Origin: JACVRW01 sp035705985
Lineage (GTDB): Bacteria > Actinomycetota > Thermoleophilia > Solirubrobacterales > Thermoleophilaceae
Direction: 5' to 3'
Assembly: GCA_035705985.1 (NCBI GenBank)
Contig: DASSVP010000113.1
Coordinates: 1 to 29,759, forward strand
Length of the DNA stretch: 29,759 nucleotides
Shown here: piece by piece, positions 16,791 through 25,350 of the stretch
How the letters are laid out: each line of letters opens with the position of its first letter
Position numbering within the stretch: the stretch's first letter is position 1
Notes under the pieces: generated by a model
What the model saw: the letters and a program-made list of their open reading frames with translations, nothing else
The model's database searches: none
Told to the model about the DNA's origin: nothing
Made by a program: the position numbers and the translations under genes

Positions 16791-18293
16791 TCATCGGCCG
16801 ATCACCTCGACGGGTGCCTTGCCGAGCGAGGACCCCGGCGGCACCGGCGCAGTCGGCGCGTTCGGCCCGGAGGCCGGGCACGCGCCCCGCTCGTTGCCCT
16901 CAGGCGGCACGGTCAGCAGCCGCCATTTGCCCTGCTGGTCCACGAGCCGGTAGCGGTCGTCCGTCGGCTTCGTGACGAGCGGGCCGTCCGGCACGGTGCG
17001 CGTTCGGAACGCCACGCCCGGCGGCGGGGTCACCTTCCACCCCACGTTGATCCCGTGGACACCCATCTCATAGGCCACCATCTGGGTCTGGAACGGGCCG
17101 CTGAAGACACCGCCGCAGGCGAGCAGGCGGTCCTTGCCGCCGTTGGCGTCGATCAGCGCCTTGAGGTCGTGCCAGAGGTACGCCTCGTGCTCGATCCCGC
17201 CCTGCACGCGACCGGTGTTGTCGGCCTTCGCGACGATCGTCGGCGACGCGATCGCGACGCCGAGCACCAGCGCGCTGGCCGCCGCGATCCGGCCCGTGCG
17301 GACCCTCCCGGACCAGCGCGCGCCGAGCGCCTCCACGCCCTGGAGCACCCGCACCGCGCCGATCCCGCCGAGCACGGACACCGCGGCTGTCGTGACCATC
17401 AGGTAGCGCTGGTTCCCGGCGAAGCCCGCCTCGGTCATCACCGCGACGAGCGCGAACCAGGAGAAGCCGAGCGCCGCGAGCGCGAGGACCGCGCCCTGGC
17501 CGCGTCTTCGAATCCACGCGACGGCCGCCACCGCGACCGCGAGGAGCGTCCCGGCCTCCACCGGCGCGACCGTGCTCTGCGCGAAGCGCTTGAAGAGCTC
17601 GTACGAGGGCCGCTCGGCGAATGCGGCGCTGCCGGGGTTCGGCGCGTTCGCGCGGCCGCCCGCGCGGAACGGGTCGTTGGCGCCCCACCACTCGGGCAGG
17701 ATCCAGAGCGCGGGCACGATGACGGCGAAGGCCACGAGCCGCGCCCGCAGCTTCGGCTCGTAGATCCACAGCCACAGCCCGTAGAGCGCGAGGAACGGCC
17801 AGGCCTCGGGCCGCAGCAGCGCCGCGGCCACGCCGAGGTAGAGCGCGTGGTCGCGGCGTCCGTCGAGGTGGCGCTCGAAGCCCCACAGCACCACCGCGGC
17901 GAGAATCGGCTCGGAGTTGCCCAGGGCGGCGTCGCGCACGTACTTGTTGGACGACAGCAGCGCCGCGAACGCGGACACGCCGGCCAGCACGCCGTAGACC
18001 TTCCCGCCCACCAGCCGATGCGCCATCCGGTACGCCATCACGCAGCCGAGCAGCCCGCCGGCGCGCGCCACCCACAGCCACAGGTACGGCGCCAGGTCCT
18101 GGCCGAGCAGCGAGAACGGGACCGTGAAGAAGATCGGCAGCGGCTTCCACGAGGGGCCGCCCTCGGTCACGAGGTCGAGGTGGGCGATCTCGCGCCCCCA
18201 GAGGATCCACGCCCACGGGTCGTAGGTCGGCGTCGACGGGAACAGCAGCGTCAGCGCGGACACGGCGAGGCAGCCCAGGATGATCAGAGCCAT
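16791..18293 (-). CDS. polytopic membrane protein, probable GT-C glycosyltransferase
   Basis: A 500-residue protein with many hydrophobic segments to about residue 360 and a soluble Pro/Gly-rich C-terminal region. The first extracytoplasmic loop (PSTPTYDPWAWILWGREIAHLDL) has the acidic and aromatic character of GT-C enzymes, but no family signature is decisive. The ATG at 18293 is the only usual start codon near the first helix; the open frame extends far upstream but there only reads the adjacent gene out of frame. No Shine-Dalgarno is visible. It lies 38 nt downstream of the UPF0104-like gene, whose product may act in the same envelope pathway. Confidence 0.65.
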   Translation of the reverse strand: MALIILGCLAVSALTLLFPSTPTYDPWAWILWGREIAHLDLVTEGGPSWKPLPIFFTVPFSLLGQDLAPYLWLWVARAGGLLGCVMAYRMAHRLVGGKVYGVLAGVSAFAALLSSNKYVRDAALGNSEPILAAVVLWGFERHLDGRRDHALYLGVAAALLRPEAWPFLALYGLWLWIYEPKLRARLVAFAVIVPALWILPEWWGANDPFRAGGRANAPNPGSAAFAERPSYELFKRFAQSTVAPVEAGTLLAVAVAAVAWIRRRGQGAVLALAALGFSWFALVAVMTEAGFAGNQRYLMVTTAAVSVLGGIGAVRVLQGVEALGARWSGRVRTGRIAAASALVLGVAIASPTIVAKADNTGRVQGGIEHEAYLWHDLKALIDANGGKDRLLACGGVFSGPFQTQMVAYEMGVHGINVGWKVTPPPGVAFRTRTVPDGPLVTKPTDDRYRLVDQQGKWRLLTVPPEGNERGACPASGPNAPTAPVPPGSSLGKAPVEVIGR

Positions 18294-18331
18294 CTGGGTG
18301 CCGTGGCGCTCGAGGGCGAGCGACGAGGGGC

Positions 18332-19294
18332 TTACGCGCGCGAGGCCTCGAGCCGGGTAGCGGACCGTAGCCGTGACCAGCCTCCGTAGCGAGTAACCAG
18401 CACGACGAGCCCGACGATCGTGATCGGCACGTAGAGCACGAAGCGCAGGAGGATGACGTACGAGACGGCGGCCGAGCTGGTGGCGTCGAGCGCCTTCGCG
18501 CCGAACAGGACCGCGGCGTCGAAGGTTCCGATCGAGCCGGGCGCGGCCGGCAGAGCGGCCACGAAGTTGGTGAGCGCCACCAGGTACAGCGCGCCGGACA
18601 TGCTGAAGTCGAGGTCGAGCGCACGGGCCACCGCCAGGTAGACGGCGGCCTCCACGGCCCAGAGGACGAACGTCCCCGCGAGCAGCGCGGCGCCGCGCCG
18701 GTTCAGGAGCGCGCGCGGCGCGTCGGCCAGCGGACGCAGCCAGTCGCGCGCCCGCTCGAAGACGTGGTGGCGGCGCAGCACCCAGATCGCGATCGCGCCC
18801 CCGAGCAGGAGCAGGACGCCGATGCCGGCCGCGAGGATCGGCCGGTCGGTCGGCAGCACCTCCGACGCGCTGAGCACGCCGTACACGGTCACGATGAAGA
18901 TCGCGACCAGGGCGATCACGTCGAGTACACGCTCCGCGACCACCGAGCCGAGGAGGGTGCGCTTGCTGCCGTTGCAGCGCTGCGCGAGCAGCACCACGCG
19001 CAGCGCCTCGCCCGCGCGCGCCGGGAGCACGTTGTTGCCCATGTAGCCGACCGTCGTGAGCGCGTAGACGTCGCGGCGGCGAGCGTGCACTCCGGTCACC
19101 TCGAGGATCTGGTGCCAGCGCTCGGCGCGCACCAGGGTCGCGAGCGCGTAGAGCCCTACGCCGAGCAGCAACCACGCGATCGCGTCGCCGTGGGTGGGGA
19201 TGTGCGGCGACTCCTGCTTGCTCGCCCACCAGACGACCGCCGCGAGCGCGACGAGCGATACCAGTGCTTGGATGAGCGCGAAGCGACGATTCAT
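18332..19294 (-). CDS. lysylphosphatidylglycerol synthase TM-region (UPF0104) family membrane protein
   Basis: A 320-residue protein with about eight transmembrane segments. Family features are RAERWHQIL, the loop TVGYMGNNVLPARAGEALRVVLLAQRCN (about 81-108) and the late NFVAALPAAPGSIGTFDAA stretch (about 242-260). It lacks the C-terminal aminoacyl-transferase domain of MprF, so it matches the stand-alone flippase-like family, often linked to lipid or glycolipid translocation and found beside glycosyltransferases. The ATG at 19294 follows a 17-nt palindrome in the divergent gap. It heads a minus-strand run of envelope genes. Confidence 0.82.
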   Translation of the reverse strand: MNRRFALIQALVSLVALAAVVWWASKQESPHIPTHGDAIAWLLLGVGLYALATLVRAERWHQILEVTGVHARRRDVYALTTVGYMGNNVLPARAGEALRVVLLAQRCNGSKRTLLGSVVAERVLDVIALVAIFIVTVYGVLSASEVLPTDRPILAAGIGVLLLLGGAIAIWVLRRHHVFERARDWLRPLADAPRALLNRRGAALLAGTFVLWAVEAAVYLAVARALDLDFSMSGALYLVALTNFVAALPAAPGSIGTFDAAVLFGAKALDATSSAAVSYVILLRFVLYVPITIVGLVVLVTRYGGWSRLRSATRLEASRA

Positions 19295-19301
19295 GGCGAA
19301 G

Positions 19302-19318
19302 CGCCCGCTACGCGGGCG
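19302..19318. repeat. short inverted repeat before the UPF0104-like gene
   Basis: CGCCCGC (19302-19308) and GCGGGCG (19312-19318) are exact inverse complements around TAC. It lies 7 nt upstream of the UPF0104-like start in the divergent gap with the GH2 gene. It could be an operator or a leader hairpin, or chance in GC-rich DNA. Confidence 0.3.
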
Positions 19319-19387
19319 TGTGTGAGAGGGCCGCGTGGCGGACCGTAGCAGTTGCAATTACCCCGAAACGGCGTCTCCATACGCCGC

Positions 19388-19393
19388 TACCCT
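19388..19393 (+). promoter_or_regulatory. putative -10 hexamer deciding the GH2 start
   Basis: TACCCT, 7 nt before the TTG at 19401. It supports a leaderless TTG start immediately before the signal peptide over the upstream GTG at 19335. Confidence 0.45.
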
Positions 19394-19400
19394 GAGGCGC

Positions 19401-21344
19401 TTGCTCAGGTCCGCCCTCGTCATCTGCCTGGCCGTCGCGGCCGCCTGCCCGCTCGCTGCGCACGCCCAGGTGGAGGCGCCGCCGGACCTGCCGCCGGAGC
19501 CGGAGCTGCTCGTCGAGCGGCCAGAGGGCAAGCCCCTCTTCCGCGAGGGACACACCAACCGCGAGCTCCTCGGCGGTACCTGGTACTTCCGCCAGGACGA
19601 CTCCTTCGTCGGCGAGGACGAGCGCTGGTTCGAGCAGGAGGACCTCGCCGGGTGGACTGCCGTCAGCGTCCCCCACAACTGGAACGCTCAGGACACCACC
19701 GAGAACCGGGGCACGATCGGCTGGTACCGCAAGGAGTTCTCGCTGCCGCGCTCGCCGAAGCGGGCGCGCCACTTCTGGAAGGTTCGCTTCGAGGGCAACA
19801 ACTACCGGACCAAGCTGTGGCTGAACGGCGAGCAGCTCGCCTTCTACACCGGCTACTTCCCGTTTGAGGTCCTGCTGAAGAACCTGAGGCCGGGGCGCAA
19901 CACGCTCGTCGCCGAGGTCTCCTCGCTGCGGAGCAACTCGGACCTCACGCACTGGCGCCCCGCCCCCTACAACGGCTACGGAACGGGCGGCTGGTGGAAC
20001 TTCGGCGGCATCCTGCGCGAGGTCTATGCGCGCAGGGTCGACACCGTCGACATCGAGGATGTCCACGTGCTCCCGCGCCTCGCCCGGGCGAGGGGGCCCG
20101 CGCGTGTGGAGGTGCGGACGCTCCTCCGCAACTTCACGAGCCGCGACCGCGACGTCGCGCTGATGCTCCGGCTCGGCGGCGAGCGCTACCGGCTCGACCC
20201 CGAGACGGTCCCGGCCAGGGGCCGCCGCGAGCTGCGCACCAGGCTCACCATCAGAAACCCGCGCCTGTGGGCGCCGCGCGACCCCGAGCTCTACGACCTG
20301 AGCGTGGGTGCCGTGACGGGCCGCAGGGAGCGGAGCACCTACAGGGTGACCTTCGGAGTGCGCAAGATCGCCACGCGCCCGGGCGGGATCATCACGATCA
20401 ACGGCAAACGCGTGCACCTCCGCGGCGCGAGCATTCATGAGGACGACCGCCAGGAGGGCGGTGCGCTCTCGCAGGCCACGCGCACGATGCTCGTGAACCG
20501 GCTGAAGAGCCTCGGCGCCACGATCACGCGCTCGCACTACCCGCTCCACCCGGCGCTGATCGAGGCGCTCGACCGCGCCGGGATCATGTATTGGGTCCAG
20601 GCGCCGGTCTACCAGATCCCGACGCGGCTCTGGGCGCGCCCCGGCGTGCGTTCGCTCGCCACGCGAGCCGCCACGCTCACCGTCAAGAACAACCTCAACC
20701 ACCCGTCGGTGCTCACGTGGTCGCTCGCGAACGAGCCGGCCGAGGCGGGCGGCAACCTCGGCACGTACAGCCCCAGCGTGGTGAGTTACATCCGCGGCGC
20801 CTCGCGCGCCGTGCGGCAGCTCGACGACACGCGCCTTGTGGGCATCGATCGCCAGTCGCGCGTGGGCGAGCCGCTCACGACCGGCGCGCACCAGTACCTC
20901 GACGTGCTCGGAGTGAACGACTACTTCGGGTGGTATCGCTCCGTGATCGACAACCGGGACGACCTGCCGCCCACCACCACGGCCGATCTGAGCAAGTACC
21001 TCGACGATGTCCACGCCGCGAACCCCGACCTCCCGCTCGTAATCACCGAGTTCGGCGCGGAGGCCACGCGCTCGGGCCCGGAGACACAGAAGGGCACCTA
21101 CGAGTTCCAGCGCAGGTTCGCCCTGGACCACCTCGCGATCCACGGGTCGAAGCGGTTCGTGAACGGCTCGATCTACTGGGCCCTGCGCGACTTCCGCATC
21201 CACCAGACCTGGGAGGGCGGTGCGCCGGAGGAGTACGCCGCCCCGCCCTGGCACAACAAGAGCCTGATCGAGGAGACCAACGCCAGGAAGCCCGTCTTCC
21301 TACCCGTCGGCCGGGTCTTCCGCCGCACGAAGCCGCTCCGCTAG
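19401..21344 (+). CDS. secreted glycoside hydrolase family 2 protein
   Basis: A 647-residue protein from the proposed TTG start, with signal peptide (about 1-21, cleavage AHA-Q). The GH2 layout is an N-terminal jelly-roll sugar-binding domain (VPHNWNAQD, WYRKEF, WLNGEQLAFYTGYFPFE), a middle Ig-like domain, and a C-terminal TIM barrel entered at INGKRVHLRGASIHEDD. The catalytic acid/base is expected at Glu445 in NHPSVLTWSLANEP and the nucleophile at Glu550 in ITEFGAEA, both intact. These motifs look closer to beta-glucuronidase/beta-galactosidase branches; the substrate is not known. A GTG start at 19335 would add 22 residues before the signal peptide and is less likely. Its TAG stop lies inside the -10 of the next gene. 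Confidence 0.86.
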   Translation: MLRSALVICLAVAAACPLAAHAQVEAPPDLPPEPELLVERPEGKPLFREGHTNRELLGGTWYFRQDDSFVGEDERWFEQEDLAGWTAVSVPHNWNAQDTTENRGTIGWYRKEFSLPRSPKRARHFWKVRFEGNNYRTKLWLNGEQLAFYTGYFPFEVLLKNLRPGRNTLVAEVSSLRSNSDLTHWRPAPYNGYGTGGWWNFGGILREVYARRVDTVDIEDVHVLPRLARARGPARVEVRTLLRNFTSRDRDVALMLRLGGERYRLDPETVPARGRRELRTRLTIRNPRLWAPRDPELYDLSVGAVTGRRERSTYRVTFGVRKIATRPGGIITINGKRVHLRGASIHEDDRQEGGALSQATRTMLVNRLKSLGATITRSHYPLHPALIEALDRAGIMYWVQAPVYQIPTRLWARPGVRSLATRAATLTVKNNLNHPSVLTWSLANEPAEAGGNLGTYSPSVVSYIRGASRAVRQLDDTRLVGIDRQSRVGEPLTTGAHQYLDVLGVNDYFGWYRSVIDNRDDLPPTTTADLSKYLDDVHAANPDLPLVITEFGAEATRSGPETQKGTYEFQRRFALDHLAIHGSKRFVNGSIYWALRDFRIHQTWEGGAPEEYAAPPWHNKSLIEETNARKPVFLPVGRVFRRTKPLR

Positions 21345-21347
21345 CCT
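21342..21347 (+). promoter_or_regulatory. putative -10 hexamer of the small lipoprotein gene
   Basis: TAGCCT, 9 nt before the GTG at 21357. Its first three bases are the TAG stop codon of the GH2 gene. Confidence 0.45.
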
Positions 21348-21356
21348 GCGCCGCCC

Positions 21357-21713
21357 GTGAAGCGCGCGCTCCTCGCCCTACCGCTCATGGCGCTCGCGAT
21401 CGGCGGGTGCGGCTCGAGCGATGCCGGGCCTCCGGTGGACGAGTCGGACCTCCCGGGCAGCGCGCTCGCGTGCATGGAGCAGAACGGCATCGACGCCGAG
21501 CGACGTGGCGAGGAGGGGAACGAGATCGTGCTCGACGCCGGCCCGCGGATCCGCTTCTACCTGACCGCGGACGAGGCAATCGCCGCGCAGTTCCGCGGGC
21601 GCGGCGAGGGCGCGGAGCAGATCGGCACGGCCCTGCTGTTCGTCGAGCCGGAGGTGGACTCGGAGACCGAGGACATCCTCCACGACGTCGAGCTCTGCCT
21701 AGCCGACCTCTAG
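21357..21713 (+). CDS. small putative lipoprotein of unknown function
   Basis: A 118-residue protein with a short signal peptide and lipobox-like LAIGGC (Cys at about residue 18), followed by a Ser/Asp/Gly linker. The mature part is acidic and has no recognised domain; one internal Cys (AC at about 38) and a late Cys (ELC) could form a disulfide. GTG at 21357 has a TAGCCT hexamer 9 nt upstream and no Shine-Dalgarno. It lies 12 nt after the GH2 stop, suggesting a functional link, and overlaps the convergent sulfatase-like gene by 15 nt. Confidence 0.7.
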   Translation: MKRALLALPLMALAIGGCGSSDAGPPVDESDLPGSALACMEQNGIDAERRGEEGNEIVLDAGPRIRFYLTADEAIAAQFRGRGEGAEQIGTALLFVEPEVDSETEDILHDVELCLADL

Positions 21714-23747
21714 GACCCGCACCAGGTTGCGGCCCTTCCGGAAGGCCGACTCCGGCACCATCACCGAGACGAGCTCGCCCTCGTCGCCCTCCGCGAGCTT
21801 GAACGTGCTCCCGACGGCGCGGACCGTCCCGTTCACCGAGACGGCGATCGCTCGCCCCTCGCGCTCCGGCCCGTTCACGCGGCCCACTACGTGCACCGGC
21901 ACGTAGCCGGAGCTCGGGTCCACGTTCTCGTAGTCGCCCGCGTAGGAGAGCTCGACGTCCAGAGGGCGGCCAGCGGATGACGCCGGCTGCCCGATGAGCT
22001 CGGGGTTCGGCCCGATTTCGAAGGGGCGCTCCGCGCCGTCCGCGCCCGACCCGAACAGCCGCTGGTTGCGCTCTACGATCGCCTGCCGCTCGCGCGCGAA
22101 CACGTCAGCGGGGATGCGCAGCTCCTCGAAGGTGTTGCGGATCAGGAAGCGCAGCTCGTCGCGGCCCTGCACCTCGTCGCTGAAGGCGGACTTCCCGTCC
22201 ATGCGCACGCGCGGGTCGAGGTTCAGCACGTCGAAGATCGTCGGGAGGATGTCGATCGTCTCGACCCACGCGTCGTTCTCTCGCGCGCGCCTCTGCCCGG
22301 GCGCCTTGATGAACAGCGGGATCGGCGCGATCTCCGCGGCGGTCTCGCGGCCCAGCCGCCGGCGCTCGCGCCTGTGCGGGAACGCCACGCCGTGGTCCGC
22401 CGCGACGACGATCAGGGACTTGTCCCACATGCCCTCGCCGCGAAGCCTGCGCCAGAGGCGCTGGAGCATCAGGTCCGTGAAGCCGGTCTGGAGCACGTGC
22501 CGCTGGAGCAGCACGTCCAGCTGGCCCTGGTCCTCGAACGCCTGCTGCGAGAGGCCGGGGATGGCGTCGTTCGGCGCCCGCCGGTAGAGCCGCCCTGACG
22601 GCAGGTACTGCCACGGCACGTGCGGCAGCAGCGTGTGCTTGAAGTTCAGGCCCGGCCGCCGGCCCTCCTCGATGCGGTCGATCCAGGCCTGGAAGCGCAC
22701 GGGGCGACCGCGGTTCAGGTTCGCGCGCGTGTGGCGCTCGACGGGCGACGTGTCCTCGTTCTGCACGGCCTGGTCCCCGCCCCCGCCGAAGTTGCCCCAG
22801 TTCTCGGACACGCTCGCGAGGTCGCTCTCGATGTCGGGCGGCGACACCACGTGCAACCAGACGAGCCCGAGGTCCTCCGCCATGGACGACATGCGGCCCC
22901 CGTACGACTCGTCGACGATCGTGTCCTCGCACAGGTCGCGCGAGCACACCGTCGTCGCCTCCTCGTCGACGTTCATCCGGTGCGTCTTCGCGAACAGCGA
23001 GAAGATGCTGTTCGGGTGGTCGGAGGAGATCGGCTGATGGTCCCTCTCCGGCAGGTTGCCATCCATGATCGCCGGCTGCGCGCGCTCCGTGGAGTCGTAG
23101 ACGGTGTAGGCGTTCTTGAACCAGGTGGCGTTGGCTGCGAGCTGCCCGAAGCCCGGGAAGCGCTCGTCGTCGAGCTCCCCGTTCGCATCCACGAGCGTGT
23201 TCACGGGCAGCTCATCGAGCAGCACCACCACGATCGGCGCGCGCGCCACGCCGCCGATCGAGCGCGCCTCGGCCTCGTCCGGGAAGGCGAGCTCGGAGAT
23301 CTGGCCGCTGAACAGGAAGAGCAGCAGGAAGACGAGCGGCACGGGTGACAGCACGTTCAGGAACGAGCGCACCGGCTCCGCGCGCGCCCAGAGGGCCGCG
23401 AGCGCCGCGCCGGCCACCACGCTGAGCGTGATCAGCACGACGTCGGAGGCCTCGATCGCGTCCTTCAGAGCCTGCGCCGCGATAAGCGCCGCGAGAACCG
23501 CGATGAACACGATGTGCGCGGCCTTTTCGACCTCCGGCCGGATCAGGCCGAGCAGGAGCTCGACGCCAAGGCCAACCGCCGGGGGCAGGACCACCAGAAG
23601 GACCGAGAAGCTGACGATGTCGAACCCCGTGGACCCCCGCGCCGCGAAGAACTCAGGATTGTCCTTGAGGAGGTCGAAGAGGGGCTGCGCTACAGCGAAC
23701 GTCCAGAGAACCGCCAGGTTCAGGTACGCCCAGCCCGCTCGCTTCAC
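21699..23747 (-). CDS. membrane-anchored sulfatase/LtaS-like protein (alkaline phosphatase superfamily)
   Basis: A 682-residue protein with about five N-terminal membrane helices (within 8-147) and a large extracytoplasmic catalytic domain, the layout of LtaS-like and phosphoethanolamine-transferase-like enzymes. The domain starts PIVVVLLDELPVNTL (metal Asp178), has YDSTERAQPAIMDG (217-230, Thr220 or Ser219 at the expected nucleophile), then HTLLPHVPW and AADHG (metal Asp/His). No CxPxR formylglycine site is present, so phosphotransferase or phosphodiesterase chemistry is more likely than sulfate cleavage. A C-terminal beta-rich region (about 590-682) follows. GTG at 23747 overlaps the methyltransferase stop as GTGA. 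Confidence 0.8.
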   Translation of the reverse strand: MKRAGWAYLNLAVLWTFAVAQPLFDLLKDNPEFFAARGSTGFDIVSFSVLLVVLPPAVGLGVELLLGLIRPEVEKAAHIVFIAVLAALIAAQALKDAIEASDVVLITLSVVAGAALAALWARAEPVRSFLNVLSPVPLVFLLLFLFSGQISELAFPDEAEARSIGGVARAPIVVVLLDELPVNTLVDANGELDDERFPGFGQLAANATWFKNAYTVYDSTERAQPAIMDGNLPERDHQPISSDHPNSIFSLFAKTHRMNVDEEATTVCSRDLCEDTIVDESYGGRMSSMAEDLGLVWLHVVSPPDIESDLASVSENWGNFGGGGDQAVQNEDTSPVERHTRANLNRGRPVRFQAWIDRIEEGRRPGLNFKHTLLPHVPWQYLPSGRLYRRAPNDAIPGLSQQAFEDQGQLDVLLQRHVLQTGFTDLMLQRLWRRLRGEGMWDKSLIVVAADHGVAFPHRRERRRLGRETAAEIAPIPLFIKAPGQRRARENDAWVETIDILPTIFDVLNLDPRVRMDGKSAFSDEVQGRDELRFLIRNTFEELRIPADVFARERQAIVERNQRLFGSGADGAERPFEIGPNPELIGQPASSAGRPLDVELSYAGDYENVDPSSGYVPVHVVGRVNGPEREGRAIAVSVNGTVRAVGSTFKLAEGDEGELVSVMVPESAFRKGRNLVRVLEVG

Positions 23748-25147
23748 TTCGGGCGCGCGTAATAGAGCACGCGAGTGCCCGACTCCAGGCGCTCGCTCCG
23801 CTCGACCTCGAAAACGTCCTTCAGTGTCCGCTCGAAGAACCCCAGCTCGTAGTCCGGATGCAGCCCGTCACGCTTCGGCGCGAGCAGCTGCTTCACCATC
23901 GGGTCCTCGCGCGTCGGGAACTCGATCACCAGCGCGGAGCCGAGCGAGGCCAGCCAATCGACGAACTCCTTCACGGGCACGTTGGCGCCGATCGCGACGT
24001 GGTGCACGAGCGCCAGCGCGAGCACGAGGTCCGGCTTGCCGCGCCCGGGGAGCGACCTCCGCTCGAGCCCGCGCCACCCGAGGCCCGGGGACGGGTCGGC
24101 GAGGTTCATCGTGAGCGTGAGGATCTGTTCGTTGCCCTCGTCGCGCAGGTCGCGGTAGAGCAGCTCGACCGGGCCCTGGTCGGCGTCGACCGCGATCACG
24201 TTGCGCGCGCCCTCCGCCGCGATCCGGGAGTAGCGGCCGTTGTTGCAGCCGATGTCCCAGACGAGCTTCCAGTCGCGGCTCGTGGCCACCTCGCGCACGA
24301 AGTCGTCCTTGCGGCGCGCGTCGTCGTCCGTGTAGCTGTTGCGCTCGCCGTATGCGGTCCAGACGCCCTTCGGCGGATCCCACTCGAGGCTTGCGACCAG
24401 CTTGCGCATCTTGCGCACGTTCGCGACGAACAGCTCCTTCTTGAAGACGCGCCCCACCTCCTGCTTCACCTGCGCGGGTCGGTCCGCGTAGCGCTCCTCG
24501 AGCTTCGCGTGGAGGAAGACGTTCGTGAAGACGCCCTTGCGGAAGCGGTCGCGGAACGACATCAGGCCGCGCATCTGCGGCGGCGTGATGCCGTCGATCG
24601 ACCCCCGCAGCCAGGGGTGGAACGGCACGCCCTTCGCCGACTGGAGCAGCAGCGGGTAGAGGTAGAGCATGCAGAACTGGCGGTAGCCGACCCACGGCTC
24701 CCCCTCCCGCATCCGCTCGAACGAGCCGACGTCCACGAACGTCGGGTGCGCGCCCTTGAACTGCACGTTGTAGGGCGTGGAGTCCTTCAGCACCATGTCG
24801 TGCTCGAGCGCCGCGAGCAGCAGGTCGAGCTGGAGCAGCGCTGCGTCCTTCAGCATCGAGTACGTCCACTCGTACGGATACGAGACGAACGGGATGCGCT
24901 CGTGGCGCAGCACCGCGGCCGGCTCGTGCACGAGCAGCCCCTGGACCGCCAACGTACCGTCGGCACGCTCGGTGCGGACCACGCGCTCGCCGTCGAGCAG
25001 CCCGGTGCGCTCGAGCGCTTCGAAGTCGCTCAGGCCGTCGGCAGACAGGGCGCGGAAGACCTCGTCGCCGGCGTAGAAGACCCTCGACTCGGGGTCACGG
25101 AACGACCCGGGCTCGAGGCCCGTGGAAGCGGCGGATGGCGTCGGCAC
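23744..25147 (-). CDS. kinase-like domain fused to a class I SAM methyltransferase
   Basis: A 467-residue protein. The N-terminal part (about 60-200) contains DMVLKDSTPYNVQFKGAHPTFVDVGSF (117-143), resembling the catalytic HxD/N and DxG segments of aminoglycoside-phosphotransferase-like kinases but with Val-Leu-Lys before Asp. The C-terminal part is a class I methyltransferase with VWDIGCNNGRYSR (296-308), VIAVDAD (317-323), and LVLALALVHHV. GTG at 25147 is chosen because a TACTTT hexamer ends 7 nt upstream, directly after the upstream gene's stop; the longer open frame is Arg/His-rich shadow sequence. Coupled to the downstream sulfatase-like gene by a GTGA overlap. The acceptor substrate is unknown. 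Confidence 0.78.
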   Translation of the reverse strand: MPTPSAASTGLEPGSFRDPESRVFYAGDEVFRALSADGLSDFEALERTGLLDGERVVRTERADGTLAVQGLLVHEPAAVLRHERIPFVSYPYEWTYSMLKDAALLQLDLLLAALEHDMVLKDSTPYNVQFKGAHPTFVDVGSFERMREGEPWVGYRQFCMLYLYPLLLQSAKGVPFHPWLRGSIDGITPPQMRGLMSFRDRFRKGVFTNVFLHAKLEERYADRPAQVKQEVGRVFKKELFVANVRKMRKLVASLEWDPPKGVWTAYGERNSYTDDDARRKDDFVREVATSRDWKLVWDIGCNNGRYSRIAAEGARNVIAVDADQGPVELLYRDLRDEGNEQILTLTMNLADPSPGLGWRGLERRSLPGRGKPDLVLALALVHHVAIGANVPVKEFVDWLASLGSALVIEFPTREDPMVKQLLAPKRDGLHPDYELGFFERTLKDVFEVERSERLESGTRVLYYARPK

Positions 25148-25154
25148 CCGCGGA

Positions 25155-25160
25155 AAAGTA
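25155..25160 (-). promoter_or_regulatory. putative -10 hexamer of the kinase-like/methyltransferase gene
   Basis: TACTTT on the minus strand, 7 nt before the GTG at 25147 and one base after the stop codon of the upstream small gene. No Shine-Dalgarno. Confidence 0.45.
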
Positions 25161-25161
25161 G

Positions 25162-25350
25162 CTAGGCCGCGTCGCTGCCGCGTGCGGCGGTGTCCTGCGT
25201 CTCCGGCTCGTCCTTGCGGATGCGGAGGAAGCGGAGGATCCGGTTCCAGTAGAGCTTCGCCGTGACTGCGACGGCGGCGAGCCCACCCGCGATGATCTGC
25301 AGGATCATGCTGCCGCTGCCGGGATCGAGATATGCGAGGACGGTCGTCAT
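25162..25350 (-). CDS. small membrane protein with YLDPGSGS motif
   Basis: A 62-residue protein: YLDPGSGSMILQ (7-18), one hydrophobic helix (about 16-35) and a basic then acidic tail. Small proteins with this N-terminal motif recur near polysaccharide and membrane-glycan genes in many bacteria, but no function is established to my knowledge. The ATG at 25350 has TAGCCT 12 nt upstream. It is followed closely by the kinase-like/methyltransferase gene and is divergent from the GT2 gene. Confidence 0.7.
   Translation of the reverse strand: MTTVLAYLDPGSGSMILQIIAGGLAAVAVTAKLYWNRILRFLRIRKDEPETQDTAARGSDAA

Noticed and set aside
19335..19400. GTG start for GH2 at 19335
   Set aside because: It would place 22 polar residues before the signal peptide, while TTG 19401 follows a TACCCT hexamer and starts the signal peptide directly.
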